From assembly GCA_002279935.1 (NCBI GenBank), contig NCCZ01000003.1, positions 120,001 to 184,000 of the forward strand: DNA of 64,000 nt, read 5' to 3'. Positions 35,072 through 44,737 of the stretch are shown in pieces (the first letter of the stretch is position 1; each line of letters starts with the position of its first letter). A program made the position numbers and the translations under genes. The notes beneath the pieces were generated by a model, which saw only the letters and a list, made by a program, of their open reading frames with translations, was not told the DNA's origin and did no database searches. Origin of the DNA: Hyphomicrobium sp. 12-62-95. Its GTDB lineage: Bacteria; Pseudomonadota; Alphaproteobacteria; Rhizobiales; Hyphomicrobiaceae.

Positions 35072-37574
35072 ATGCGGGCGCGCGCTCGTGCTCGTGCTGC
35101 TCCAGAAGCTGCGACCCGGCGGGCCGCACCGGCAACCGTACCGTGATGCGCGTTCCAATTCCAGGCTTGCTGTCGAGGTTCACCCGGCCGCGATGCAACG
35201 TCACAAGGCTCTTCACGATGGAAAGTCCGAGCCCCGCCCCCCGGTGCTCGGACCCCTGCGACCGGCTCTCGAACCGCTCGAACACCCGCGCCTGCTGTTC
35301 GGGCGGAATGCCGATGCCGTTATCCTCCACCGCGAACACGATATCGCCCGCATCGCGCCAGCACTCGATTTTCACCAACCCACCCGAACGCGAGAAGCCG
35401 ATCGCGTTTGCAACAAGATTGTAGAGGATCTGCCGCACGCGCGCTTCGTCCGCCTCGAACGGTGCAGAGCCATCCTCCACCGCCACATCGATCGTGAGAT
35501 CGGCGCTGACGGCCCGCTCCCGGAGTGCCATGATGGTCGCATCGATCACATCCCGCGGCGAGACCAAGGATGTCTTGAGCTCCATGGTGCCAGCGTCAAT
35601 GGTCGCCAAATCCAGAATGCCGTCGATGATCGACAAGAGCGACGTCGACGACTGCGAGATATGGTCGAGATACTCGCGCTGCTTCTGGGAGAGATCGCCC
35701 ATATGCGGGCTCGCCAAAAGTTCGCTGAACCCGATGATGTTGGTCAGCGGCGTGCGCAGTTCGTACGACACGTGACCGATGAAGCGGTTCTTCAGATTGT
35801 CTGCGGCGACGAGCGCCTCGTTACGCTCTCTCAGGGTCCGCTCGAACGCCTTGGCATCCGTCACGTCGGCGAACGTCAGCAACATGCCGCCGTCGGGCAA
35901 CGGCGTGGCGGCATAATCGATCACGCTGCCGTCGGGCCGCACCATCTGCCCTTCAAGCTGTGAGCGAGCCACCTGGAACGACGTCACCGCTTTCACGATT
36001 TTTTGCCACGTGTGCCCGTCGTCGAAGAGGACCTTCGCATTGCCGACGAATTCGTCGATGTGAGGCGTGCTGGCCAGCACCCGCTGCGACATACGCCAGA
36101 TCTGTGCAAACGCGTTGTTGAACAGCTTCAGGCGGCCATCGGTGCCGAACACCGCGACGCCTTCTTTGAGATTATTCAGCGTCTCGCCCTGCACGCGCGA
36201 CAGCGCCACATAGCGCCGCTCCAGCGACAGCGCTTCCGTCTTGTCGTCATAGAAATACGTCACGCCACCATCCGGGCGGCGTTCGGCGGCCACGTGCACC
36301 ACGCGGCCGTCTTTCAGGTGCCAGAGGTCTTCCAGTTCTTTGGTGTCGGCGTAGCAGGAGAGCAGCCGCGACTTCCACTCGCGGTAGTTCGCGACGTCGG
36401 GAACGCGTCCGTCTTCGCGTAAGCGATCGAGAATAGACCCATCCTGCGGGCCGGTCTTCAGCCATGCTTCATCGAGCTGCCACAGCGTCCGGTAAGCCTC
36501 GTTGTGGAACGTCAGGCGCCGGTCGGCCGAGAAGATCGCAACCGCCGTCGTCACCCGGTCCAGCGTCCGGTCGTAGGCCGCGATCTGCCGGTCGAGTGCC
36601 GTCTGCGCCTGTTCCAGCGCCGCAACATCTATGGCAACGCCCGCACTCGCATCCGCAAGCGGGATCACCACCACCTTGTGCGCTTTCTGATCCCCGCCCG
36701 CTATCAGCCCCAGCCGCTCCTCATAAACCTGACCGGCCTTGTTCTTGCGCTCAATGACCCGCCGCTGCCGGGATTCAAGGAGCTCGATCTGCGACGCGAT
36801 CACTTCCGCCTCGCTCGCCGCCTCAACTGCCGTCACGTAGGCCTTGTTCACCCAGGTCAGCCGCCCGTTTCCGTCGCGCAGCCACGCCGGGCTTGGCAAG
36901 GCGTTCAGCAGCGCCCGGCTGGACCGCACATCGCGCGAAATCTTCTTTTGATGATCGAGAATGAGTCCCAGGTCGCGCTTATAGCCCGCCACATCGCGCA
37001 ACCGCAGAATGGCCCGGCTACCCGCTGCCCGCCCGTCCGCCTCCAGATGCCCGCCCGCCATCGTCCGCAGGATCATGTTGAACGCCCGGCCTTCGGCAAA
37101 CAGCGCATCGAGCGCCAGCTTCAAATCCGCCGCCGACTTTTGCTCCAGCCACATTCCGAACCGCAGCAACTCCTGATGGCTCGACGGCAACCCCGCAATC
37201 CCGCTCAGCGACTGCGCCACGATCTCCAGACCGCGCCCCTGCTCCCAATGAACGAGGATCTGCGGCTCCGCCCGGATCAAGGCTTCCGACGAAGCCAGCC
37301 GCCGCCTTAAATCCTGCAACTCGCTATTGCGCTGATTGCTCGCCCGCCGCGACCCCGCATAAGCCGAGAGAATCGTCGCCACCGCGGCAAAGATCGCCAC
37401 CGCCGCCAGCACCATGATCAGCAGGGCATTGAGACCCGCCGTCTCCGCCCCCTGCTGGGTCCGCTCGCCGCTGACGTTGATCGTCAGCACCAAAACGCAC
37501 GAAATCGCCGCCACGAGGAGCATGGCAAGCTCCAGGCGCGATCCACCAATTTTGGCGCGGTAGGTGCTACGCAT
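35046..37574 (-). CDS. divL: DivL-type PAS sensor kinase with phosphoacceptor Tyr
   Basis: 842 residues. Two N-terminal transmembrane helices (about 16-34 and 48-70), a coiled coil, several PAS-like domains (about 95-560), then a histidine-kinase core. The H-box reads FIGHVSYELRTPLTNIIGFS: Tyr604 occupies the position of the phosphorylated His, the hallmark of Caulobacter DivL, which controls CckA and so CtrA and the cell cycle. The ATP-binding motifs are kept (NLVANAIGFS, DNGIGIP, GAGLGLSIVKSL). The gene order divL-tsaE-murU-addB-addA also matches. Its 3' end overlaps tsaE by 26 bp. Confidence 0.9.
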   Translation of the reverse strand: MRSTYRAKIGGSRLELAMLLVAAISCVLVLTINVSGERTQQGAETAGLNALLIMVLAAVAIFAAVATILSAYAGSRRASNQRNSELQDLRRRLASSEALIRAEPQILVHWEQGRGLEIVAQSLSGIAGLPSSHQELLRFGMWLEQKSAADLKLALDALFAEGRAFNMILRTMAGGHLEADGRAAGSRAILRLRDVAGYKRDLGLILDHQKKISRDVRSSRALLNALPSPAWLRDGNGRLTWVNKAYVTAVEAASEAEVIASQIELLESRQRRVIERKNKAGQVYEERLGLIAGGDQKAHKVVVIPLADASAGVAIDVAALEQAQTALDRQIAAYDRTLDRVTTAVAIFSADRRLTFHNEAYRTLWQLDEAWLKTGPQDGSILDRLREDGRVPDVANYREWKSRLLSCYADTKELEDLWHLKDGRVVHVAAERRPDGGVTYFYDDKTEALSLERRYVALSRVQGETLNNLKEGVAVFGTDGRLKLFNNAFAQIWRMSQRVLASTPHIDEFVGNAKVLFDDGHTWQKIVKAVTSFQVARSQLEGQMVRPDGSVIDYAATPLPDGGMLLTFADVTDAKAFERTLRERNEALVAADNLKNRFIGHVSYELRTPLTNIIGFSELLASPHMGDLSQKQREYLDHISQSSTSLLSIIDGILDLATIDAGTMELKTSLVSPRDVIDATIMALRERAVSADLTIDVAVEDGSAPFEADEARVRQILYNLVANAIGFSRSGGLVKIECWRDAGDIVFAVEDNGIGIPPEQQARVFERFESRSQGSEHRGAGLGLSIVKSLVTLHRGRVNLDSKPGIGTRITVRLPVRPAGSQLLEQHEHERAPAYANNLDAS

Positions 37575-37768
37575 GGGATCTGGGCGGGGCCACGGTCAGA
37601 GTCTGAAATGGCTAAGCTGCGCCGGAGCGGCTGCAACTCTTCGAAAAGTCTGGGAAAACGACCTGCAGCCGAATCAGTACGGGGCCCCTGCGAATCGCTT
37701 CGCCGATTATGCGGACCCAAGTCCCCCCTGACCAGTGCAGCCGCCCCACACGCCGCCCATCTCGCAAC

Positions 37769-37800
37769 AAAAAACGGCGCCACCCGCTCGGGCAGCGCCG
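37769..37800 (-). terminator. Terminator after ahcY
   Basis: On the minus strand CGGCGC ... GCGCCG, with inner CCG/CGG pairs, followed by TTTTTTG. It separates ahcY from divL; the remaining 37575-37768 should contain the divL promoter, but I see no clear box. Confidence 0.8.
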
Positions 37801-37854
37801 CTTCCATCGTCTAGCCGCATCCGGATCAACGCCCGGATGCGCCGCCCGTAAATC

Positions 37855-39264
37855 CTAGTACCGGTAGTGCTCGGGCTTGAACGGCCCCTGCTCCGGCACG
37901 CCGATGTAGTCGGCCTGTTCCTTAGACATCTTCGTCAGCTTCACGCCGAGCTTGGCCAGATGCAGCGCGGCCACCTTCTCGTCCAACACCTTCGGCAGCG
38001 TATAAACCTGCTTCTCGTACTTGCCGTCATCGCGATGCTGCCAGAGTTCGATCTGCGCCAGCGTCTGGTTGGAGAACGACGACGACATCACGAACGAGGG
38101 ATGCCCCATCGCGTTGCCGAGGTTCACCAGACGGCCTTCCGACAAAAGGATGATGCGGTTGCCCTTCGGAAACTCGATCTCATCCACCTGCGGCTTGACG
38201 TTGGTCCACTTGAAGTTCTTGAGGCCCGCGACCTGGATCTCGTTATCGAAGTGGCCGATGTTGCACACAATGGCGCGATCTTTCATCTGCCGCATGTGCT
38301 CGATCGTGATGATGTCGCGATTGCCCGTCGCCGTCACGAAGATGTCCGCACGCGGCAGCGCATCCTCGATGGTCGCCACTTCATAGCCTTCCATCGCCGC
38401 CTGCAGTGCGCAGATCGGATCGACTTCCGACACGATCACGCGCGCGCCGGCCTGCCGCAAAGAGGCCGCCGAACCCTTGCCCACGTCGCCGAAACCGGCC
38501 ACGAACGCGACCTTTCCGGCCATCATCACGTCGGTGCCGCGGCGCAGCGCGTCGACGAGCGATTCACGGCAGCCGTAAAGATTGTCGAACTTCGACTTTG
38601 TCACCGAGTCGTTCACGTTGATCGCCGGGAACAGCAGCTTGCCCGCTTCCGCGAGCTTGTAGAGGCGATGCACGCCCGTCGTCGTCTCTTCCGAAACGCC
38701 GCGAATGTTCTTGGCCACTTCGGCAAACCAGCCCTTCGGCTTCTCCTTCAGCAGGCGCTTGATGAGCGCAAAGAAGATTTCCTCTTCTTCCGATTCCGGC
38801 TTGTCGAGGAATGCCGTATCGCCGTTTTCTGCGCGCAGGCCGTGATGGACGAGCATCGTCGCATCGCCGCCGTCGTCGAGGATCATGTTCGGCGTACCGC
38901 CACCATGCCAGTCGAACAGCTTCGCCGTGTAGTCCCAGTACTCGACGAGCGTCTCGCCCTTGTAGGCAAACACCGGAATACCGGCCGCAGCGATCGCCGC
39001 CGCCGCGTGATCCTGCGTCGAGAAGATGTTGCACGACACCCAGCGAACGTCGGCGCCAAGCGCCTTCAGCGTCTCAATGAGCACCGCTGTCTGAATGGTC
39101 ATGTGCAGCGAACCCGCGATCCGCGCGCCCTTCAACGGCAGCGATGGGCCGTATTCTTCGCGGATGGCCATCAGGCCCGGCATTTCCGTCTCGGCCAGTT
39201 CGATTTCCTTGCGGCCAAACGGGGCAAGACTCATGTCCTTGACGATGTAGTCGGTGGCGGTCAT
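37855..39264 (-). CDS. ahcY: Adenosylhomocysteinase
   Basis: 469 residues from ATG 39264 preceded by CAGGAG; a longer frame to 39309 is not needed. NAD-binding [17 protein letters not shown], substrate residues in [16 protein letters not shown] and [15 protein letters not shown], and the C-terminal [13 protein letters not shown], which completes the NAD site of the neighbouring subunit, are all present. Splits S-adenosylhomocysteine into adenosine and homocysteine. A palindrome about 110-130 bp upstream may regulate it. Confidence 0.98.
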   Translation of the reverse strand: MTATDYIVKDMSLAPFGRKEIELAETEMPGLMAIREEYGPSLPLKGARIAGSLHMTIQTAVLIETLKALGADVRWVSCNIFSTQDHAAAAIAAAGIPVFAYKGETLVEYWDYTAKLFDWHGGGTPNMILDDGGDATMLVHHGLRAENGDTAFLDKPESEEEEIFFALIKRLLKEKPKGWFAEVAKNIRGVSEETTTGVHRLYKLAEAGKLLFPAINVNDSVTKSKFDNLYGCRESLVDALRRGTDVMMAGKVAFVAGFGDVGKGSAASLRQAGARVIVSEVDPICALQAAMEGYEVATIEDALPRADIFVTATGNRDIITIEHMRQMKDRAIVCNIGHFDNEIQVAGLKNFKWTNVKPQVDEIEFPKGNRIILLSEGRLVNLGNAMGHPSFVMSSSFSNQTLAQIELWQHRDDGKYEKQVYTLPKVLDEKVAALHLAKLGVKLTKMSKEQADYIGVPEQGPFKPEHYRY

Positions 39265-39375
39265 TCCGGGCTCCTGATCGGGGGATGAATAGACAACTTG
39301 TGGTCCCACCTGACCTGTCGGCCGCCGGTCCCACGTTCCGGCCCCCTATACCCCGCCCCCGGAGAGCAGGCAACA

Positions 39376-39397
39376 ACATATAAACAAGTCTTTATGT
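39376..39397. promoter_or_regulatory. 22-bp imperfect palindrome upstream of ahcY
   Basis: ACATATAAAC, AA, GTCTTTATGT; 8 of 10 arm bases are symmetric. It is the only AT-rich stretch in the 309-bp gap 39265-39573. Several proteobacterial groups control ahcY through SAH-responsive ArsR-type repressors (SahR/SamR), so this is a candidate site; the assignment is inference. Confidence 0.5.
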
Positions 39398-39573
39398 CTC
39401 ACAGGGCGAGGCCGCCGTATTCGACCCGGGCAACCCACCCACAGCTGTCATACTCGCGCTCGCTTGCCCGGGCGCAGGCCGGCGTCCCGAGGACCCATCG
39501 GGCCGGCAGAGCGCTCGAGGAAGGGGACTGGGGTATCGCCGCGATGTCCGGTCGGCCTGCGGGCAGCGCGAGC

Positions 39574-39879
39574 CTACCCCTCTTCGGCCAATTCCTCGCC
39601 AAACCCCATCTCAACGAGCGCTACGAGCGCCTCCAGCGCTTCCGGCCCCTCGGGTCCCGCGCACCGGATGTGCAATTGCGACCCCGGTCCCGCCGCCAGC
39701 ATCATAAGCCCCATGATCGACGACCCGCCGACCGCTTGGCCATCCCGCGTCACGGTCACATCCGCTTTGAACGTCTCGGCGAGCTTGACGAATTTCGCCG
39801 ACGCGCGCGCATGCAGACCCTTGCGGTTCACCACCGTCACGATCGCCTCAGGCTGCGGACTGTCTTTGATTTCAGGCAT
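39574..39879 (-). CDS. Phosphocarrier HPr (regulatory PTS)
   Basis: 101 residues from ATG 39879. His23 in VNRKGLHARASAKFV is the EI-phosphorylated site and Ser54 in GGSSIMGLMMLAAG is the HPr-kinase site, so both regulatory modes are kept. Slightly longer than 85-residue HPr at both ends. Encoded 16 bp after the EIIA gene in the hprK-EIIA-HPr group; no sugar-specific permease is nearby, as in the regulatory PTS of Alphaproteobacteria. Confidence 0.95.
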   Translation of the reverse strand: MPEIKDSPQPEAIVTVVNRKGLHARASAKFVKLAETFKADVTVTRDGQAVGGSSIMGLMMLAAGPGSQLHIRCAGPEGPEALEALVALVEMGFGEELAEEG

Positions 39880-39895
39880 CGGTCGCCGCTCGCAC

Positions 39896-40300
39896 TCAAC
39901 TCTCGCCGGACAATTCCTGGCTCGCGACCTTGATGTACTTGCGTCCCGCATCCCGCGCCCGCGCCACGGCTTCCGCCATCGGCAGCTCCCGCCGCAGCGA
40001 CGCAAGTTTCACGAGAATCGGCAGATTGATACCGGCAATCACTTCCACCGGTGCTTCATCCATCACCGAAATGGCGAGGTTTGAAGGAGTCCCGCCAAAC
40101 ATGTCCGTCAGCACGATCACGCCCTCGCCGCTGTCGGCGCGCGTCACGGCATCGAGGATGTCGCCACGGCGCTGGGCCATGTCGTCCTCCGGTCCGATGG
40201 CGACCGTCTCCAGCTGACTTTGCGGGCCGACGATATGTTCCAACGCGGCGCGGAACTCCGTTGCGAGTCCGCCGTGCGTGACGATGACAAGTCCGATCAT
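39896..40300 (-). CDS. PTS EIIA component (mannose family, EIIA-Man-like)
   Basis: 134 residues. MIGLVIVTHGGLATEFRAAL places the phosphorylatable His at residue 9; VLTDMFGGTPSNLAI is the EIIA-Man dimer motif. Without EIIBCD partners here it is likely part of a phosphorylation-state sensor that receives phosphate from HPr. Confidence 0.95.
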   Translation of the reverse strand: MIGLVIVTHGGLATEFRAALEHIVGPQSQLETVAIGPEDDMAQRRGDILDAVTRADSGEGVIVLTDMFGGTPSNLAISVMDEAPVEVIAGINLPILVKLASLRRELPMAEAVARARDAGRKYIKVASQELSGES

Positions 40301-40431
40301 CCGGTCTTCCTTGGCCCACGCGATGGATCAAGCAGGCGCGAACGCCTGGGCTTTGATCGCGGCGGGCAGACTTACAACTGTTCGGTGTCTCGCAAAAGCC
40401 CCTTGGCGTTGAGTGCCATCAGGCAAAGTCC

Positions 40432-40914
40432 CTAATTTGCCACGCTGAGCCAAGGCTGCTGCGTGAGGGCCAGGGCAAGCTTCAAGGGTGCGGAGGCCTC
40501 GAACGGGGCCACGCGCATCACCGGCACCGGAACCCCTAGGACGTCCGTCACCGGCCACGGGTCCGGCAAACGCTCAACGTGCCCGCCGCCGACCAGATCG
40601 GCCACGAGCACAAGCCCGGCCTCGGCCCTATGCGGCACCGTCAAAATCCCGAGCCCCCGCACTTCGATGAGGCCCGCCAGCTGTGGATGCGCGTTAACCA
40701 CGAGCCGCTCGCCGGCGCGGCGCACGATCACCTGATCGTCGCCGACAAGCTCAAATGCTGCTTCGGAAAAACGACCGAGCGAAGCCGCCATCGCCCTGAG
40801 CGCCAGATCCGACTTTCCCGTCCCCGACGGTCCGCGCAGCAGCACCGCGCGATCCCCAAGCACGATCGCCGTTCCATGCAGGACAACGTCCTCAGTAGCG
40901 CCGGTGGGTGCCAC
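40432..40914 (-). CDS. hprK: HPr kinase/phosphorylase (short alphaproteobacterial form)
   Basis: 160 residues from GTG 40914 (VAPTGATEDVVLHGTA), which has GGAGGG just upstream. Walker A GPSGTGKSDLALRA and LVGDDQVIV are the kinase core; the N-terminal domain of Gram-positive HprK is missing, as usual in this class. It overlaps the 3' end of chvG by 23 bp. Phosphorylates HPr at Ser54 and probably links carbon status to ChvG/ChvI. Confidence 0.9.
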   Translation of the reverse strand: MAPTGATEDVVLHGTAIVLGDRAVLLRGPSGTGKSDLALRAMAASLGRFSEAAFELVGDDQVIVRRAGERLVVNAHPQLAGLIEVRGLGILTVPHRAEAGLVLVADLVGGGHVERLPDPWPVTDVLGVPVPVMRVAPFEASAPLKLALALTQQPWLSVAN

Positions 40915-42712
40915 CCGACCCTCCGCGCGCAGTCTGAATGAGACGTGGCAGCCGCACGACGAACCGCGCGCCGACCGGCGGGCTCTCCGGCGCCGAACCC
41001 GGCGCCCGCCTGTTCTCGGCCCAAACCTCCCCGCCGTGCGCGCGCACAATCTCGCGTGAGATCGAAAGCCCAAGCCCTGAGTTCTTTCCGCGCAACGCCT
41101 CCGATTGCGGCCGGTCCGTATAGAACCGGTCGAAGATGATCGCCAGACGGTCCTCGGGAATGCCGGGCCCTTCGTCGTCGATGGTGATTTCGACGTGCTG
41201 CGCCGTTTGCTTAACCGTCAACACCACCACACCATCCGCCGGCGAGAACGACACCGCATTGTCGACGAGATTGGTGATCACCTGCCCAAGCCGGCCCTCG
41301 TGCCCTGTCACCTTCAGTGTCGGCGTATCCACGGACGGATCGACCGCCACCCGCACGCTGCGTCCGTCTTCGCATAGAATGTCGCGGAAAATTTTCGCCA
41401 CGCTGTCGACGACGTCAGTGATCAACGTCGGCACCATCGCCTGCCGTGCCAATTCCGCATCCAGCCGCGACGCATTCGACACGTCCGTAATCAGCCGGTT
41501 CAGCCGCTTCAACTCATTTTGAATCTGGCGCACCAGTTCATCGCGCTGTTCCGGGGTCTTGGCATAGACGAGGCTTTCAGCCGTCGACCGCGCCGCCGTC
41601 AGCGGATTTTTCAATTCGTGCGCCACGTCGGCGGCAAAACTCTCACTCGACTCGATCCGCCGGTAAAGCGCCGCCGTCATGGAGGTGAATGCCCGCGACA
41701 GCTGCCCCACTTCGTCGTTGCGGTCGGCGTAATTCGGCAAATGCGCGCGCGCGTTGATGTTTCGGCTGACTTCGTCGGCCGCGTCCGACAAACGCCGGAT
41801 CGGCTCAGCCACGGTCCGCGCCAGCAGGAGCGACGACACCAGCGTCGCGATCAGAGCGATCACGGCGAGCAATGCAATACGCCAGCGCTCTTCGTTGAGG
41901 GATTTCTCAATGTCGCCCGGCCGCGTCGACAGAAGCAGCGCACCCAACACCGTGTTCGCCCGCCGGATCGGCACCGCCATCGAGACGATTTGCTCGCCGT
42001 CCTTGTCGAGCAGCAGCAATGGCGTGGCGGTCCCCTCTAAGGCCGCGCGCACTTCTGGATAGGACGTCCCCTTGGCGTTTCCAATTTCCTTGTAAACGGG
42101 CAGATGTTTGTCGATCAGAACGGCCGTGAGCCGCGTCCAGAAGTTCTTTGGCTTGGACGTCTGCTCCACGCCCGCGGCCGGCCGCGCCAGCTGTCCCTTG
42201 GTCAGCAGTGTCGACGTGTCGACGATGAGCGTCCCGTCGCGGCCGTAGATGCGCGCCCGGTTCTTTGTATGCTGAATGAGCCGCCGTAGAATGGGCGTCG
42301 CCCGCTCGGGCCGTATGGAGAGCTGCAACGAGGAGAATCCATCGTCGCGATAAGGCACGCGTGCCTTGTCCGGACGGTTCGCCTTGTCGAGATTGATCTC
42401 GATGTTGCCCTGCTCGATGCGCGCATCGCTGGCAATAGCCGCGGCGATCAGTTCGCCCTGCGTGCGCAGCGACTCCTTCTTCGCCTCCACCAGCCACGTC
42501 TGGTAGTGGCTGAGATAATAGATGCCGCCGATCATCACGAGGAGGCCAACGAGATTGGCGATCAAGATGCGCCGTGTCAGGCTCGCCGACGCCGACCGGA
42601 ACGGACGTCCCCGCTGCACGCGCCGCACGAGCCGCAGCCCGCGCCGGAAGAGTGCGCGCAACGGATCCGTCAGCACGTTCGTTGCCGGAACTCCCTGCGT
42701 GTCGAGCGCCAA
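40892..42712 (-). CDS. chvG: Sensor histidine kinase ChvG (ExoS)
   Basis: 606 residues from TTG 42712, with GGAGAGG 5 nt upstream. Two transmembrane helices (about 48-70 and 278-300) enclose a periplasmic sensor of about 200 residues; then a HAMP domain, the H-box AADVAHELKNPLTAARSTAE, N-box NLVDNAVSF, DEGPGIP and GLGLSISREIVR. ChvG/ChvI responds to acid and envelope stress and controls pckA, envelope and symbiosis genes in rhizobia. Followed directly by hprK. Confidence 0.95.
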   Translation of the reverse strand: MALDTQGVPATNVLTDPLRALFRRGLRLVRRVQRGRPFRSASASLTRRILIANLVGLLVMIGGIYYLSHYQTWLVEAKKESLRTQGELIAAAIASDARIEQGNIEINLDKANRPDKARVPYRDDGFSSLQLSIRPERATPILRRLIQHTKNRARIYGRDGTLIVDTSTLLTKGQLARPAAGVEQTSKPKNFWTRLTAVLIDKHLPVYKEIGNAKGTSYPEVRAALEGTATPLLLLDKDGEQIVSMAVPIRRANTVLGALLLSTRPGDIEKSLNEERWRIALLAVIALIATLVSSLLLARTVAEPIRRLSDAADEVSRNINARAHLPNYADRNDEVGQLSRAFTSMTAALYRRIESSESFAADVAHELKNPLTAARSTAESLVYAKTPEQRDELVRQIQNELKRLNRLITDVSNASRLDAELARQAMVPTLITDVVDSVAKIFRDILCEDGRSVRVAVDPSVDTPTLKVTGHEGRLGQVITNLVDNAVSFSPADGVVVLTVKQTAQHVEITIDDEGPGIPEDRLAIIFDRFYTDRPQSEALRGKNSGLGLSISREIVRAHGGEVWAENRRAPGSAPESPPVGARFVVRLPRLIQTARGGSGGTHRRY

Positions 42713-42816
42713 ATCGCCTCTCCGCGTCCGCTAGAAGTACACCCGCCCGCAAAAAACGAACGGGGCCGCCTGAGTATATCAAGGCAGCCCCGGCGAATTA
42801 TAAGTCAACGCGCCAA

Positions 42817-43524
42817 TCAGGCTTCCTTGAACCGGTAGCCGACGCCATAGAGCGTCTCGATCACGTCGAAATCGTCGTCGACTTGCTTGAACTTCTTACG
42901 CAGGCGTTTGATGTGGCTGTCGATGGTGCGGTCGTCAACATAAACCTGATCATCGTACGCCGCATCCATCAGCGCATCGCGCGTCTTAACCACACCGGGC
43001 CGGTGTGCCAGCGCCTGTAGAATCAGGAATTCGGTCACGGTCAGCGTTACGGGCTTGTTATCCCAGTGGCATGTGTGCCGCTCAGGATCGAGCTTCAGCA
43101 TGCCGCGCTCCAGCGTGTGCGACACTGTTGGTGTCGGCGCGCTGGCGTCCTTGGGCGCAAAGCGGCGCAGGATCGCCCGCACGCGTTCGATGATGAGCCG
43201 CTGCGAAAACGGCTTGGTGATGTAATCGTCCGCGCCCATCTTGAGGCCGAACAGTTGATCGATTTCCTCGTCCTTCGACGTCAGGAAGATCACCGGCATA
43301 TCCGACTGCTGGCGCACGCGGCGCAGCAGTTCCATGCCGTCCATGCGCGGCATCTTGATATCGAAGATGCCCAGATCGGCCGGATCTTCGGTCAAGGCTT
43401 CCAGGGCCGCCACGCCGTCATTATACGTGCGGACCTTATAGCCTTCGGCTTCGAGCGCCATGCCCAGCGAGGTCAGGATGTTGCGCTCGTCATCGACCAA
43501 CGCGATGGTGGTCTTTTCCTTCAT
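42817..43524 (-). CDS. chvI: Response regulator ChvI
   Basis: 235 residues from ATG 43524 ([15 protein letters not shown]). OmpR/PhoB-type: receiver with [14 protein letters not shown] and KPFSQR, then a winged-helix DNA-binding domain with [15 protein letters not shown] and [16 protein letters not shown], ending [10 protein letters not shown]. About 100 bp before chvG. The next locus, pckA, is a known ChvI target in rhizobia. Confidence 0.96.
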   Translation of the reverse strand: MKEKTTIALVDDERNILTSLGMALEAEGYKVRTYNDGVAALEALTEDPADLGIFDIKMPRMDGMELLRRVRQQSDMPVIFLTSKDEEIDQLFGLKMGADDYITKPFSQRLIIERVRAILRRFAPKDASAPTPTVSHTLERGMLKLDPERHTCHWDNKPVTLTVTEFLILQALAHRPGVVKTRDALMDAAYDDQVYVDDRTIDSHIKRLRKKFKQVDDDFDVIETLYGVGYRFKEA

Positions 43525-43725
43525 GGTCCCTATATCCTCTGAGGGCGCCTCATTGTGCTCACGGCGCACTATGGCCCCAACTGGAGTCGAATTGTGGCAA
43601 AGCTTCAGAATGGTGCGATGCCCCTGCGACCGATTGTGGCCGGTCAGTTGTCGGGCTATGCGGCTGAACCGTAGCTGAACGGCGGCGGCAGCGCAAAGCG
43701 CCCGGTCGCCAAAAGGCGGGTATAA

Positions 43726-44487
43726 ATGGACAATACGCCAGCAAAATCAGCACTCAAGGGCACGCCTGCAGAGGCTGTGAAAAAGCTTGTGCGCGAGGCC
43801 CGCAAAGCCGCCCTGGCGACGCTCGACCGCCAAAACAGTGGTCCGTATGCCTCTCTCGTGACGCTGGCCAGCGCCACCGATGGCGCCCCACTCATGCTCA
43901 TTTCGCGGCTGGCTATCCACACCCAGAATATCCTGAGCGACACCCGCACCGGCCTCCTCATCGACGGCACGAGCCCCGAGGGCGACCCGCTTGCCGGTGG
44001 CCGAGTGAGCCTGATGGGCCGCGTCGCCATCACAGAAAATGCCAACGAAAAGCGCCGGTTCCTCGCCCGTCATCCCGAAGCCGAAATGTACGCCGCCTTC
44101 ACCGATTTCGCTTTCTACCGCTTCGAAATCGAGCGTGCCCACTACGTTGGCGGCTTCGGCCGCATCGTCGACTTAAAACCCTCCGATATTCTGATCGACG
44201 TCATCCGCGCCACCGCTCTCCTCGAAGCCGAACCGGATATCGTCGCGCATATGAATGAGGATCACACCGAGGCCCTCGCCCTCTATGCCGCCCGCTTAAT
44301 CGGCGAGCATCAAGATCCTGCTGCCTGGAAAATGACCGGAATTGATCCCGAAGGTCTCGATATGATTGGCCCAGCCGGCGCGCTCCGCATCACCTTTGCC
44401 GCGCCGATTGCCACACCCGGCGACGCCCGCAAGGCGCTCGCCGCACTCGCCGCCGATGCACGCACAGCCAATTCACCGCAGTCGTGA
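43726..44487 (+). CDS. HugZ-like pyridoxamine-phosphate-oxidase-fold protein with DUF2470
   Basis: 253 residues; AAGGCGGG precedes the ATG. Residues 15-150 form the split-barrel flavin/haem fold ([44 protein letters not shown]); residues 165-245 are the DUF2470 domain ([31 protein letters not shown]). Haem-utilisation HugZ proteins have this build. Divergent from chvI and upstream of pckA. Confidence 0.88.
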   Translation: MDNTPAKSALKGTPAEAVKKLVREARKAALATLDRQNSGPYASLVTLASATDGAPLMLISRLAIHTQNILSDTRTGLLIDGTSPEGDPLAGGRVSLMGRVAITENANEKRRFLARHPEAEMYAAFTDFAFYRFEIERAHYVGGFGRIVDLKPSDILIDVIRATALLEAEPDIVAHMNEDHTEALALYAARLIGEHQDPAAWKMTGIDPEGLDMIGPAGALRITFAAPIATPGDARKALAALAADARTANSPQS

Positions 44488-44737
44488 GATTTGCTTTTCC
44501 TATCGCCCGATAGCCCTATACTTTCGAATGGGTTGAGTTCGCCCGGTGTCAGGCCTAACGAGGCCCCCAGCTTGGCGAACAATCCTGTGTGTCCTCCCGC
44601 GAGTCGCGGCAGCAAAAGAGCGTCCGGCACCAAACGACCGGGCGAAGTCTGTACTCAGGGAATGCGTCCGTTCCAGTCACGGCCCGCGCCCACTCGGACG
44701 CGCGGCTCAATTTCGAAATGCGAGCCCCGGTCTCCAG

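Noticed and set aside
37605..37770. Possible small gene between divL and ahcY
   Set aside because: Short frames only, no ribosome-binding site, and the region lies between a terminator and the divL start.
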